64,000 nucleotides of DNA from UBA4582 sp964228885 (GTDB lineage: Bacteria > Pseudomonadota > Gammaproteobacteria > Pseudomonadales > Azotimanducaceae): the NCBI GenBank assembly GCA_964228885.1, contig CAXRCG010000278.1, positions 26,349 to 90,348 on the forward strand, read 5' to 3'. The notes under the pieces were generated by a model, which worked only from the letters and a program-made list of their open reading frames with translations, was not told the origin of the DNA and made no database searches. Position 1 is the stretch's first letter, and each line of letters begins with the position of its first letter. A program made the translations under genes and the position numbers. Positions 8,210-17,046 of the stretch are shown piece after piece.

Positions 8210-9367
8210 CTAGTCAGCCTGACTCCGCAGGAATGCAGGGATATCCAGATAATCCAGATCCTTTTCTGAATCGAGTGCTTGCTCGGCTCGACCTTCTATC
8301 GCTGCTTTTCGCAATGCCGTTGGTTTATCGAAATCGCTGTAGTCGACGGCGCCATCTCCGGCAACTTTCTTCTTGGTGTTATCAACAATTGTCCGTGGAA
8401 CCTCTAATTCAGGTCTACCTAAACCCGTTGCTACCACTGTTACCCGCAATTCATCACCCATTTCAGGATCAATAACAGTACCCACAACGACCGTTGCGTT
8501 TTCGGAGGCAAATTCTTCAACCGTTGATCCAACCTCGGCGAACTCACCAAGTGAAATATCAATACCAGCGGCAATATTTACCAAAATACCTCTGGCGCCA
8601 TTGAAGTCCACATCATCAAGCAACGGACTATGAATAGCTGCCTCTGCCGCATCTCGCGCCCGGCAATCACCGCTCGCCTTACCGCTACCCATCATTGCCA
8701 TACCCATCTCTGACATAACGGTTCTTACATCAGCAAAGTCAACATTAATCATGCCCGGTCTGATAATTAGATCAGCAATACCCTGGACCGCGCCTAAAAG
8801 AACATCATCGACATTTCCGAAAGCCTGCAGCAACGGCGCATCGGACCCCATAATTGAGAGCAGTTTCTCATTGGGAATCGTAATAAGTGAGTCAACATGG
8901 CGTGACAGTTCAGCTATGCCTGCTTCAGCCAACGCCATTCTCTTCTTGCCTTCGAACACGAAAGGCTTAGTCACAACAGCAACTGTCAGAATATTCATGC
9001 CTCTGGCAATTTCCGCGACTATTGGCGCGGCACCAGTGCCCGTTCCACCGCCCATACCAGCAGTAATGAACACCATGTCGGCGCCATTGAGCGCTTCGGC
9101 TATCCTGTCCTTGTCTTCGAGTGCAGCTTCCTTACCCATATCAGGGTTCGCGCCAGCGCCAAGCCCTTTGGTGATACTCTCACCAAGTTGCAATCTTGTT
9201 TGAGCTGACAGGTTATGAAGCGCCTGTGCGTCGGTATTAGCACAGATGAAATCGACACCCGTAACATTCTGCCGCACCATGTGCTCAACAGCGTTACCGC
9301 CGCCACCTCCCACTCCGACCACTTTGATAACCGCACTTTGTGGCTCGCTATCTACAAGTTTAAACAT
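8210..9367 (-). CDS. ftsZ: Cell division protein FtsZ
   Basis: Tubulin-like GTPase that polymerises into the division ring. The glycine-rich GVGGGGGNAV, the tubulin signature GGGTGTGAAP near residue 105, the T7-loop region NVDFADVRTVM, and the C-terminal peptide LDYLDIPAFLRSQ that binds FtsA and ZipA are all present. The ATG at 9367 follows a strong GGAGGG site by eight bases and is preferred over the TTG at 9373, giving 385 aa. It is 113 bases downstream of ftsA on the same strand, room for its own regulation. Confidence 0.97.
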   Translation of the reverse strand: MFKLVDSEPQSAVIKVVGVGGGGGNAVEHMVRQNVTGVDFICANTDAQALHNLSAQTRLQLGESITKGLGAGANPDMGKEAALEDKDRIAEALNGADMVFITAGMGGGTGTGAAPIVAEIARGMNILTVAVVTKPFVFEGKKRMALAEAGIAELSRHVDSLITIPNEKLLSIMGSDAPLLQAFGNVDDVLLGAVQGIADLIIRPGMINVDFADVRTVMSEMGMAMMGSGKASGDCRARDAAEAAIHSPLLDDVDFNGARGILVNIAAGIDISLGEFAEVGSTVEEFASENATVVVGTVIDPEMGDELRVTVVATGLGRPELEVPRTIVDNTKKKVAGDGAVDYSDFDKPTALRKAAIEGRAEQALDSEKDLDYLDIPAFLRSQAD

Positions 9368-9480
9368 TATCAACCCTCCCAGGTTTTACTTCATTATCTA
9401 CAAGCACTAGAGCTTTTGTTCTACATCAAAATCAACGCGCATCAATATGGATTTCAGCACCAAACTTTTTCTTGTTGTTA

Positions 9481-10710
9481 CTAGTAATTCTTCATAAACC
9501 ATTTTTTTACCTTGTCAGTGAATTTGGTCGCACTTTCTTCCTGCGGCCTGGAAATCGATTCAGTTTGGGTTTCGCTGCCATAAAGCAGCAAACCAACCGC
9601 CGTCGAATAGATAGGGTTCCTGACAATATCAATTAGCCCGGTGATACCTTGCGGTTTACCGATGCTCACAGGCATATGAAAAATTTCTTCTGCTAACTCA
9701 ACAACGCCTTCCATTTTTGAAGTACCACCCGTCAATACAATACCGGCAGCAACAAGATCCTCAAATCCGCTTCGCCTTAACTCAGCCTGAACTAACGTAA
9801 AGAGCTCGTCATATCGTGGCTCCACCACCTCAGCAAGCGTCTGCCTAGACAGGTCTCTATCGTTTCGTTCGCCTACACTAGGCACTTTTATGGTTTCGTT
9901 CTCTCCTGCGAGAGATGCAAGCGCGCACGCGTATTTGATCTTTATTTCTTCGGCGTTTGGCGTGGGCGTTCTCAGCGCCATCGCTATATCGTTAGTAACT
10001 TGATCACCCGCAATGGGTATGACGGCTGTATGCTTGATTGCGCCATCCGTAAAAATCGCAATATCTGTCGTACCACCACCGATATCGACTAAGCATACTC
10101 CAAGATCTTTTTCATCCTCAGTGAGAACCGCATATCCTGATGCCACCTGCTCAAGGACAATATCCTCGACTTCCAAACCACATCTGCGAATACACTTCTC
10201 AATATTTTGCGCTGCATTTACCGCACAGGTCACAAGATGAACCTTTGCTTCCAGACGAACGCCGGACATGCCAAGCGGCTCTTTTACGCCTTCTTGTGAA
10301 TCGATGACAAATTCCTGGGGCAATATGTGCAAGATTTTTTGATCAGCAGGAATCGCGACAGCCCTAGCAGCATCAATTACCCGATCGATGTCCGGCAGAA
10401 AAACTTCCCGATCTCTTATTGCAACAATTCCGTGCGAGTTCAAGCTACGAATGTGGCTACCTGCGATGCCCGCATATACTCCCCGTATTTCACAGCCGGC
10501 CATTAGCTCGGCTTCTTCAACTGATCTCTGAATAGACTGCACTGTAGATTCAATATTAACCACGACTCCCTTCTTCAAGCCTCTCGAAGGGTGACTGCCA
10601 ATACCGATAATCTCTACATCCCCTTCAGGAGACACTTCACCTACAATACAAACGACTTTGGATGTACCAATATCAAGTCCAACGACCATTCTGTTACCTG
10701 TTATCGTCAT
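9481..10710 (-). CDS. ftsA: Cell division protein FtsA
   Basis: Actin-like ATPase that tethers FtsZ to the inner membrane. The 409-aa product has the N-terminal phosphate-1 motif GLDIGTSKV, the SHIRSLNSHG region of the 1C subdomain, the phosphate-2 motif LVDIGGGTTDIAI, the GIVLTGG adenosine motif, and a C-terminal amphipathic membrane-targeting helix (FTDKVKKWFMKNY). The ATG overlaps the ftsQ stop as ATGA, indicating coupled translation. Confidence 0.97.
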   Translation of the reverse strand: MTITGNRMVVGLDIGTSKVVCIVGEVSPEGDVEIIGIGSHPSRGLKKGVVVNIESTVQSIQRSVEEAELMAGCEIRGVYAGIAGSHIRSLNSHGIVAIRDREVFLPDIDRVIDAARAVAIPADQKILHILPQEFVIDSQEGVKEPLGMSGVRLEAKVHLVTCAVNAAQNIEKCIRRCGLEVEDIVLEQVASGYAVLTEDEKDLGVCLVDIGGGTTDIAIFTDGAIKHTAVIPIAGDQVTNDIAMALRTPTPNAEEIKIKYACALASLAGENETIKVPSVGERNDRDLSRQTLAEVVEPRYDELFTLVQAELRRSGFEDLVAAGIVLTGGTSKMEGVVELAEEIFHMPVSIGKPQGITGLIDIVRNPIYSTAVGLLLYGSETQTESISRPQEESATKFTDKVKKWFMKNY

Positions 10711-11483
10711 AGCTTTAGCTCTCTTTGCGTGTTAAACGCAGTAGCAATACCTCGCGCCTCAAAATCATCATTCCATTCGACCGCAATTCCATTGGAGTAA
10801 CGGGTATCAACCTGCCGTACGAATTCCATACTGTTCGCAAAACCAGTGCTCGCACTGATTAAGACAAAACGATGAACTCTATCCATGATGTCATTTTTCC
10901 CGAGCAGAACCCGCATATCATGCTGATTGGTAAACTGCCAGGAACCCCGCTCATCGAGTGTCAGCACTTCGATAGTTTGATTAACTGGTGACATTGCCAT
11001 GGTGAGTTGTTGATACTGCTTCATCACTTGAGCTTCAGATCCCGCAGGACCCCTCAATTGCGCCAGAGCGCCTCCCACCTCGTACACCGACTCGAAGACC
11101 TTGCCCTCAACGTTTATGAACGCTTCATCGTTCCAATATGCGATCGGCTGTTCCTTGATAACTTCGATGCTCAGCTTATCAGGCCAAATTTGAAGAACAT
11201 TCACATGGTGCACCCAGCCAATGGACTCGACGCCGGTCTTCACGTCCTCGATATCAAAAAACTGCTTTTCCTTCTTCTTAACAAACTCATAGATTGCTTT
11301 TCTCTGTGCCAGATCTACTTCCCCGTGCACCGCGAGCTGCTCTATTTCCAAACTGGCTTCCCTGTTCTGAAAAATAATTGTGGCTAACAGCCCCAGAATC
11401 AGCAATGCCATTCCCAATGCTTTCCCCGGTTGAAGTCGCGAGACAGCTAATCCGCTGAAAAAATTTGGATTACCGTTTTTCAT
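10707..11483 (-). CDS. ftsQ: Cell division protein FtsQ
   Basis: Bitopic inner-membrane divisome protein. A membrane span lies near residues 25-45 (LGMALLILGLLATIIF), followed by a POTRA domain (about 50-120: IEQLAVHGEVDLAQRKAIYEFV...) and the FtsQ domain. The ATG at 11483 overlaps the murC stop as ATGA and is chosen over an upstream in-frame codon at 11507; this gives 258 aa. In most relatives murB and/or ddl lie between murC and ftsQ; they are absent here. Confidence 0.93.
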   Translation of the reverse strand: MKNGNPNFFSGLAVSRLQPGKALGMALLILGLLATIIFQNREASLEIEQLAVHGEVDLAQRKAIYEFVKKKEKQFFDIEDVKTGVESIGWVHHVNVLQIWPDKLSIEVIKEQPIAYWNDEAFINVEGKVFESVYEVGGALAQLRGPAGSEAQVMKQYQQLTMAMSPVNQTIEVLTLDERGSWQFTNQHDMRVLLGKNDIMDRVHRFVLISASTGFANSMEFVRQVDTRYSNGIAVEWNDDFEARGIATAFNTQRELKL

Positions 11484-12961
11484 CGTCGGATCCGCCTGTA
11501 TTCCCAACGAGCTGTTAATGCCTTAGCAAGCTTACTGGTTTCCCCCGCACCTTGAGTCAACACAAAATCGTTTGCTCGCACCATTCCATCGAGAACCAAA
11601 GGTACCTCATCAATCGATGTCAAAAATTCGACCTCAGTGTGAGCTTTTCTATTTATTGCCTTGAACAAATCCTCTCCTGTCGCGCCGGGAATAGGTGACT
11701 CGCCGGCCGCATAGACGTCCAGCAAAACAAGCTGATCAACCATCGAAAGTGCATCTACAAACTGGTCAAACAACTCATGTGTTCGTGTATACCTGTGGGG
11801 CTGATAAATCATCACAAGACGACTTGCTGGCCAACCTTGCCTCACAGCTTCTATTGTTGCCTTTACCTCACTGGGGTGATGACCATAATCATCAAAAACG
11901 ACATAACGAGAATCGTTATCTACTGTATCGACCAGATACTCACCGTGATTTTCAAATCTCCGTCCAACACCCTGAAAGCCTGACAGGCCAAGCTGAATAT
12001 CTGCATCATTGACACCCTCATCTGTTGCAATCGCAATCGCGGCAAGGGCATTCAGCACGTTGTGCTCACCCGGCAACTCAAGAGATATTTCCAGCGACTT
12101 ATCGTGCCCCACTCTTGAGACCAAAAACTTGCTCGTTGGACCAGATTGCACCAGGTCTGTAGCATGAATATCAGCTTCTGGATCAAATCCGTAGGTGAGC
12201 ATGGAGCGCTTTACTTCCGGCAGGATCGATTTAACACCGGGATCGTCATAGCAGGCTACAAGCAAACCGTAAAACGGCAGGTTATGTACGAACTCGAGAA
12301 ATGCGGTTTTTAGCTTTTCAAAACTCCCCTCGTAATTAGCGAGATGGTCCCTGTCAATATTCGTCAGAACCGACACCATCGGTTGTAGATGAAGAAATGA
12401 AGCATCACTCTCATCGGCTTCTGCCACCATGTATCTGCTAGCCCCTAATCGCGCATTAGACGCCGCACTATTAAGTAGACCACCAATGACAAAAGTCGGA
12501 TCAAGTCCCGCTTGTCCTAAAATTGACGCTACAAGGCTCGTGGTTGTCGTTTTACCGTGAGTCCCGGCAATTGCGATGCCATGCCGGTATCTCATCAATT
12601 CACCCAGCATTTCTGCACGGCGAACAACCGGTATACGGTTCGCATTCGCCTCAACCAACTCGGGATTTGTATCACGGATAGCTGAGGAAATAACGATCAC
12701 ATCAGCACCCGCAACGTTTCGCGCATGGTGGCCTATCTGAATGGTAGCGCCCAAAATCGCTAGCCTTTGTGTCACAGGGGTGTCGGACATGTCACTACCT
12801 GAGATTCTGTAACCCTGATTCAGAAGCACTTCAGCAATGCCACACATACCAGCGCCACCGATACCTACAAAGTGAATGAGACTGATTCGTCTCATCTCAG
12901 GCACATCTATTGCCCCTGCTCTCGTATCGGGCTTCAAGGCTCCATCGTTAACAAGGCGCAT
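11480..12961 (-). CDS. murC: UDP-N-acetylmuramate--L-alanine ligase MurC
   Basis: Adds L-alanine to UDP-MurNAc, the first amino acid of the peptidoglycan stem. The N-terminal dinucleotide-like motif IHFVGIGGAGMCGIAEVL (about residues 30-47), ATP motif GTHGKTTTTS (near 134-143), and a C-terminal domain ending in KALTARWEYRRI are standard. At 493 aa it is near the family length, with an N-terminal extension before MRRISLIHFVG. The ATG overlaps the ftsW stop in TGATG. murG, normally between ftsW and murC, is missing. Confidence 0.96.
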   Translation of the reverse strand: MRLVNDGALKPDTRAGAIDVPEMRRISLIHFVGIGGAGMCGIAEVLLNQGYRISGSDMSDTPVTQRLAILGATIQIGHHARNVAGADVIVISSAIRDTNPELVEANANRIPVVRRAEMLGELMRYRHGIAIAGTHGKTTTTSLVASILGQAGLDPTFVIGGLLNSAASNARLGASRYMVAEADESDASFLHLQPMVSVLTNIDRDHLANYEGSFEKLKTAFLEFVHNLPFYGLLVACYDDPGVKSILPEVKRSMLTYGFDPEADIHATDLVQSGPTSKFLVSRVGHDKSLEISLELPGEHNVLNALAAIAIATDEGVNDADIQLGLSGFQGVGRRFENHGEYLVDTVDNDSRYVVFDDYGHHPSEVKATIEAVRQGWPASRLVMIYQPHRYTRTHELFDQFVDALSMVDQLVLLDVYAAGESPIPGATGEDLFKAINRKAHTEVEFLTSIDEVPLVLDGMVRANDFVLTQGAGETSKLAKALTARWEYRRIRR

Positions 12962-14184
12962 CAGGATGCTCCTCCAACAGGTCTCGCTGATGGAGAGCGA
13001 AGCGCTCTGGCTCTCTGCGCTTTGGCTTTTCTAGCACTGCCCCTGCTGTTTCCCGCATGTACTGCTGCTTCCCGACTTTCGTATTCTATCCTCAGAAGAA
13101 CTGCGATCAGTACACAACTAACAATCAGACTATTCCCGCCATAGCTTACTAATGGCAATGTTAGCCCTTTAGTAGGCAACAAGCCGATATTCACACCGAT
13201 ATTGATCGTAGCCTGAACACCCAGAAGGATTGAGATTGCATAAGCAAGAAGCGCGTGAAACTCGAGTTCCAATCGCCGTGCATTACGCCCAATCCAGATA
13301 CCGCGGATTACCATACAAAAGAACAAAAAGATAAACAGCACGGCTCCTAGCACGCCGTATTCTTCAGCGACAATAGAGAATAAAAAGTCTGTATGAGCTT
13401 CCGGCAAATAAAACAGTTTCTGAATACTGTTTCCCAATCCCAACCCAAACCATTCACCACGTCCAAAAGCAATGAGTGCCTGAGTCAATTGATACCCACT
13501 ATCAAATCTGTGATCCCATGGGTTCGAAAAAGTTGTCAGTCTTTCTAGCCGATATGGCTGCCACTGTGCAATGACTATAGTGGCAATAATTACAAGCGCT
13601 ATCAGCGGCAAAAATCTGCTAAATGGCACCCCTGCTAAAAAAATTGCGCCCATCATTGCAGCCATGATGACAACGGAGGCACCAAAGTCTGGCTGCATGA
13701 GAAGCAAGCCAACCATCAAACCGAGGACAATCAAAGGTTGAACAAACGCAGAAACCGTCGTTAACACCTCTTCCTTACGCCTAACCAGATAACCGGCGAT
13801 GTAGACTGCACTAAAAAACTTAACAAATTCGGAGCCCTGAACGGTAAAGAATCCGAGCGATATCCAGCGAGTGCTTCCATTTACCTTATGCCCAATACCC
13901 GGAACTAGAACTGCTATCAACAAGACAAAGCTGACCAGTAGCAAAACCATATCTAGTCGTTGCCAAGCTCGAATGGGCACCATCAGCGCACCGGCGGCAA
14001 TTGCCAGACTAATACAAAGATAGACAACATGTTTAATCAAAAGATGTAGTGAGCTACCGTAGGTTCTGGCTGCGACTTCAGTTGAGGCAGACCCGACCAG
14101 CAATACACCTGCAAAGAGGAGAAGCGACGCGATCCCAGCCACGTATGGGTCCAAGGGAAACGCCTTGACTGCCGTCCCGTTCAT
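12961..14184 (-). CDS. ftsW: Septal peptidoglycan glycosyltransferase FtsW
   Basis: SEDS-family polymerase that makes septal glycan with FtsI. The 407-aa protein has about ten hydrophobic spans; the family motifs GIGHKVNGSTRWISLG, QPDFGASVV and NIGLLPTKGLTLPLVSYGGNS are present. The C-terminal tail is basic (about 30 residues). Its ATG overlaps the murD stop by one base (TAATG) and its stop overlaps the murC start, so it is embedded in a coupled run. Confidence 0.96.
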   Translation of the reverse strand: MNGTAVKAFPLDPYVAGIASLLLFAGVLLVGSASTEVAARTYGSSLHLLIKHVVYLCISLAIAAGALMVPIRAWQRLDMVLLLVSFVLLIAVLVPGIGHKVNGSTRWISLGFFTVQGSEFVKFFSAVYIAGYLVRRKEEVLTTVSAFVQPLIVLGLMVGLLLMQPDFGASVVIMAAMMGAIFLAGVPFSRFLPLIALVIIATIVIAQWQPYRLERLTTFSNPWDHRFDSGYQLTQALIAFGRGEWFGLGLGNSIQKLFYLPEAHTDFLFSIVAEEYGVLGAVLFIFLFFCMVIRGIWIGRNARRLELEFHALLAYAISILLGVQATINIGVNIGLLPTKGLTLPLVSYGGNSLIVSCVLIAVLLRIEYESREAAVHAGNSRGSARKAKAQRARALRSPSARPVGGAS

Positions 14185-15569
14185 TAATTCATTTCCTGAA
14201 CAAGACGACGAAACGTTTCACCACGAGCTTCGAAATTTTCAAACTGATCAAAACTGGCACAGGCCGGTGAAAACAAGACGATAGAATCAGTACCAGAGAC
14301 TGAGCTGCTTGTAGCTACCGCTACTTTTAGCGCCTCGTCGAGTGTCAATACCCGTATTGCCGAACACCCCTGAAAGCTTCGCTCCAGTATTTCACCGTCT
14401 TCACCGTAGATCACAACTTTTGCTTGGTTATCTAAAAGCACATCTCTGAGCGCAGAGAAGTCGGCGCTCTTCGACTGACCGCCAATCAGCACAATCAGTG
14501 AATCACTTGCGCCAGCAAAACCTTTTATCGCTGCTATCGTTGATCCAGGGTTTGTGGACTTCGAGTCATTTATATAGGTGGTCCCATCCAGTTCGGCTAC
14601 CAGTTCGCAACGGTGAGGTAACCCTGCAAACCTCGCGAGGGTCGCAGCAATCACCTCTTCAGCGACGCCCAATCGCTCAGCGATCGCAATTGCCGCTAAT
14701 GCATTTTCGGCATTGTGACTGCCTCGGATCGAAATACTGTCACAATTCACGATCCTTCTTTTACCCTGGCAAAGAAAAGTCCCTTCAGGCTCGGTTCGAA
14801 TACCATAGCTTTGCGAATCGGCCGGCCGTCGCCCACTAAAACTGATCAGTTCAGTGCCGTCGTTAAAGGAGAAGTCAAAATCCAATTCATCATTTTTTAA
14901 CGCTATGTTTGCGTTGGAATAAATTCTTGCCTTGGTTCTGTAATAATCTGTATCACTCTCATATCTATCAAGGTGATCCGGTGACAAATTTAGCACCGTT
15001 GCTAACTCACACTTTGCATCGGCAATGGTTTCAAGTTGATAGCTGGAAAGCTCCAGCACATATATATCACAATCGAGATCAATCAAATCCAGACAGGGGG
15101 TCCCGATATTGCCACCTACACCCACTTTAAGGCCGGCATTCTCAAGCATTTCACCTAGCAGGGACGTGACAGTGCTCTTACCATTGGAGCCGGTAATCCC
15201 AACTACTGGCACAACAGTCTGTTTCAGGAATATATTTACATCGCCACTAACACCAATACCGTCAGATATCGCTTGCTGAATTGAGCGAGTCGACAAGGGT
15301 ATTCCTGGACTCACAATAAGTTCATCGATTTCCTGGGGACTAAACCTCGTGTCTTCTTTGAGTTGCGAAAACGCCACCTCAGGATCCAGTCTACGCAACT
15401 GAGAGAGCAAACCAGGTCGAGAATTGGCATCCATCACGCTGAAAGGAATACCCGACGTTGAAAAATATCGCGCACACGAAAGACCGGTTTTTCCTAAACC
15501 CAAAATCATCTTTCTGATCTTCTTGTCTTTTGAGACATGCGTATTAGAAACATCTCCGTTAGTGTTCAC
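14184..15569 (-). CDS. murD: UDP-N-acetylmuramoylalanine--D-glutamate ligase MurD
   Basis: Adds D-glutamate to UDP-MurNAc-L-Ala. MILGLGKTGLSCARYF begins the nucleotide-binding domain and GITGSNGKSTVTSL is the ATP motif. The GTG at 15569, seven bases after GAGAAG and overlapping the 3' end of murE, is a plausible start (461 aa); an ATG at 15593 gives 469 aa with a longer overlap and no clear ribosome site. In relatives murF and mraY lie between murE and murD; here the two genes overlap directly. Confidence 0.93.
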   Translation of the reverse strand: MNTNGDVSNTHVSKDKKIRKMILGLGKTGLSCARYFSTSGIPFSVMDANSRPGLLSQLRRLDPEVAFSQLKEDTRFSPQEIDELIVSPGIPLSTRSIQQAISDGIGVSGDVNIFLKQTVVPVVGITGSNGKSTVTSLLGEMLENAGLKVGVGGNIGTPCLDLIDLDCDIYVLELSSYQLETIADAKCELATVLNLSPDHLDRYESDTDYYRTKARIYSNANIALKNDELDFDFSFNDGTELISFSGRRPADSQSYGIRTEPEGTFLCQGKRRIVNCDSISIRGSHNAENALAAIAIAERLGVAEEVIAATLARFAGLPHRCELVAELDGTTYINDSKSTNPGSTIAAIKGFAGASDSLIVLIGGQSKSADFSALRDVLLDNQAKVVIYGEDGEILERSFQGCSAIRVLTLDEALKVAVATSSSVSGTDSIVLFSPACASFDQFENFEARGETFRRLVQEMN

Positions 15570-17037
15570 TAAAAAACTTCTCGACCACTGCATAGTCGCT
15601 GTAGGGTAGCTTTCGCCCGTTTACTTCCTGATAGGGTTCATGACCTTTACCGGCAATTAAAACTAAATCCTTGGGCTTCGCTTTTTTTAGCGCCCGAACA
15701 ATTGCCGTCGCTCGGTCTAATTCCACCGTTATCCTGTTATTGACGGTAATTCCAGCCACAATATCTTCCACTATATTTGCTGGATTCTCTGTTCGAGGGT
15801 TGTCACTTGTCACAAAAGCATGGTCCGCTATACGTACAGCAACCGCACCCATTTCAGGTCTTTTCCCCTTATCGCGATCACCCCCACAACCCATTACACA
15901 ATACACCGCGCCACCAGCGTGTTGCCGGGCCGCCAAAAGCGCCTTTTCCAAAGCGTCAGGTGTGTGCGCGTAATCGATAACAACTGTGGGCTTACCTTCA
16001 AAGGCCAATAAGTCCATGCGTCCTTTCACATTATTTAACTGACTAACCGTATGTAAGGCTTCCGCTAAGGGCACACCCTCTACAAGCAAGGTAGATACGA
16101 CCGCCAGCAGGTTGCTCAAGTTAAATCCGCCCACAAGTTTGCTTTCAAGTGGCAGAGCCTGACCTTGATAAATTACTAAGGCGGCAATACCTGTAATTTT
16201 GTATTCAATTGAGTCACAGTACACATCAGCATCAGGTCGCTCCAAGGAAAACGTAATGCAGCCCTTACCGCTGCCTGCAGATTGTTTATTCAATTGAGGA
16301 TTCGGAATTTCTTGCCGAGCTATCATTTCATTTGCAAGTGCTTCGCCGAATTCATCATCTAGATTTATCACGGCGTGCGTCAGGTCGGGCCATTTAAATA
16401 GCTGTTTCTTCGCCTCCTTGTAGTGATCGAAATCACTATGATAATCAAGGTGATCCCGACTGATATTGGTAAAAATGGCCGTCTCTATTTTCGTACCGTT
16501 GAGTCGCCCCTGAACCAACCCGTGGGATGAAGCTTCTAGACATACAGCATCAGCTCCCTTTACTTTCATCTCAAATAACATTCTCTGAAGATCGACGGCA
16601 TCAGGCGTTGTCATGCCGACATCCTCAAGATCGTTATTCAACCCTGCGCCCAGAGTACCAACGACGCCACATGGCTGCTGCAATAGTGACAGAGCCTGAG
16701 CAACGTAGTGACTCACAGATGTCTTGCCGTTAGTACCTGTTACCGCGATAACTTTCAGGCTTTTTGAAGGCTCTTGATAAAAACGTGACGCGATCATGCC
16801 CTTATGCTCAGGCAGGTTCCGGACCTCAAAATCATTATCGCAGACGGGCTGATAAGGTGATTCGCATAAAATAGCTGCCGCAGTACCTGCAACATTTTTC
16901 ACGAATCGGGTTCCATCCGCTTGATCACCTCTGGTCGCCAAAAACAAATCCCCAGACTTTACTTTCCTCGAATCATACGCAATGCCACTTACCGAGATTG
17001 CCGGCAAGTGATGATCGGGCAGAAGCGTGTTAAGCAT
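15559..17037 (-). CDS. murE: UDP-MurNAc-tripeptide ligase MurE
   Basis: Adds the third stem residue, probably meso-diaminopimelate because the specificity motif DNPRTENP is present near residue 410. The N-terminal domain recognises UDP; the ATP motif GTNGKTSVSHYVAQ lies near residues 105-118. The ATG at 17037 is preceded by AGGTG at six bases and is preferred over a GTG at 17046; the product is 492 aa. The gene follows ftsI directly and runs into murD. Confidence 0.96.
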   Translation of the reverse strand: MLNTLLPDHHLPAISVSGIAYDSRKVKSGDLFLATRGDQADGTRFVKNVAGTAAAILCESPYQPVCDNDFEVRNLPEHKGMIASRFYQEPSKSLKVIAVTGTNGKTSVSHYVAQALSLLQQPCGVVGTLGAGLNNDLEDVGMTTPDAVDLQRMLFEMKVKGADAVCLEASSHGLVQGRLNGTKIETAIFTNISRDHLDYHSDFDHYKEAKKQLFKWPDLTHAVINLDDEFGEALANEMIARQEIPNPQLNKQSAGSGKGCITFSLERPDADVYCDSIEYKITGIAALVIYQGQALPLESKLVGGFNLSNLLAVVSTLLVEGVPLAEALHTVSQLNNVKGRMDLLAFEGKPTVVIDYAHTPDALEKALLAARQHAGGAVYCVMGCGGDRDKGKRPEMGAVAVRIADHAFVTSDNPRTENPANIVEDIVAGITVNNRITVELDRATAIVRALKKAKPKDLVLIAGKGHEPYQEVNGRKLPYSDYAVVEKFFSEH

Positions 17038-17046
17038 TACTTGCAC

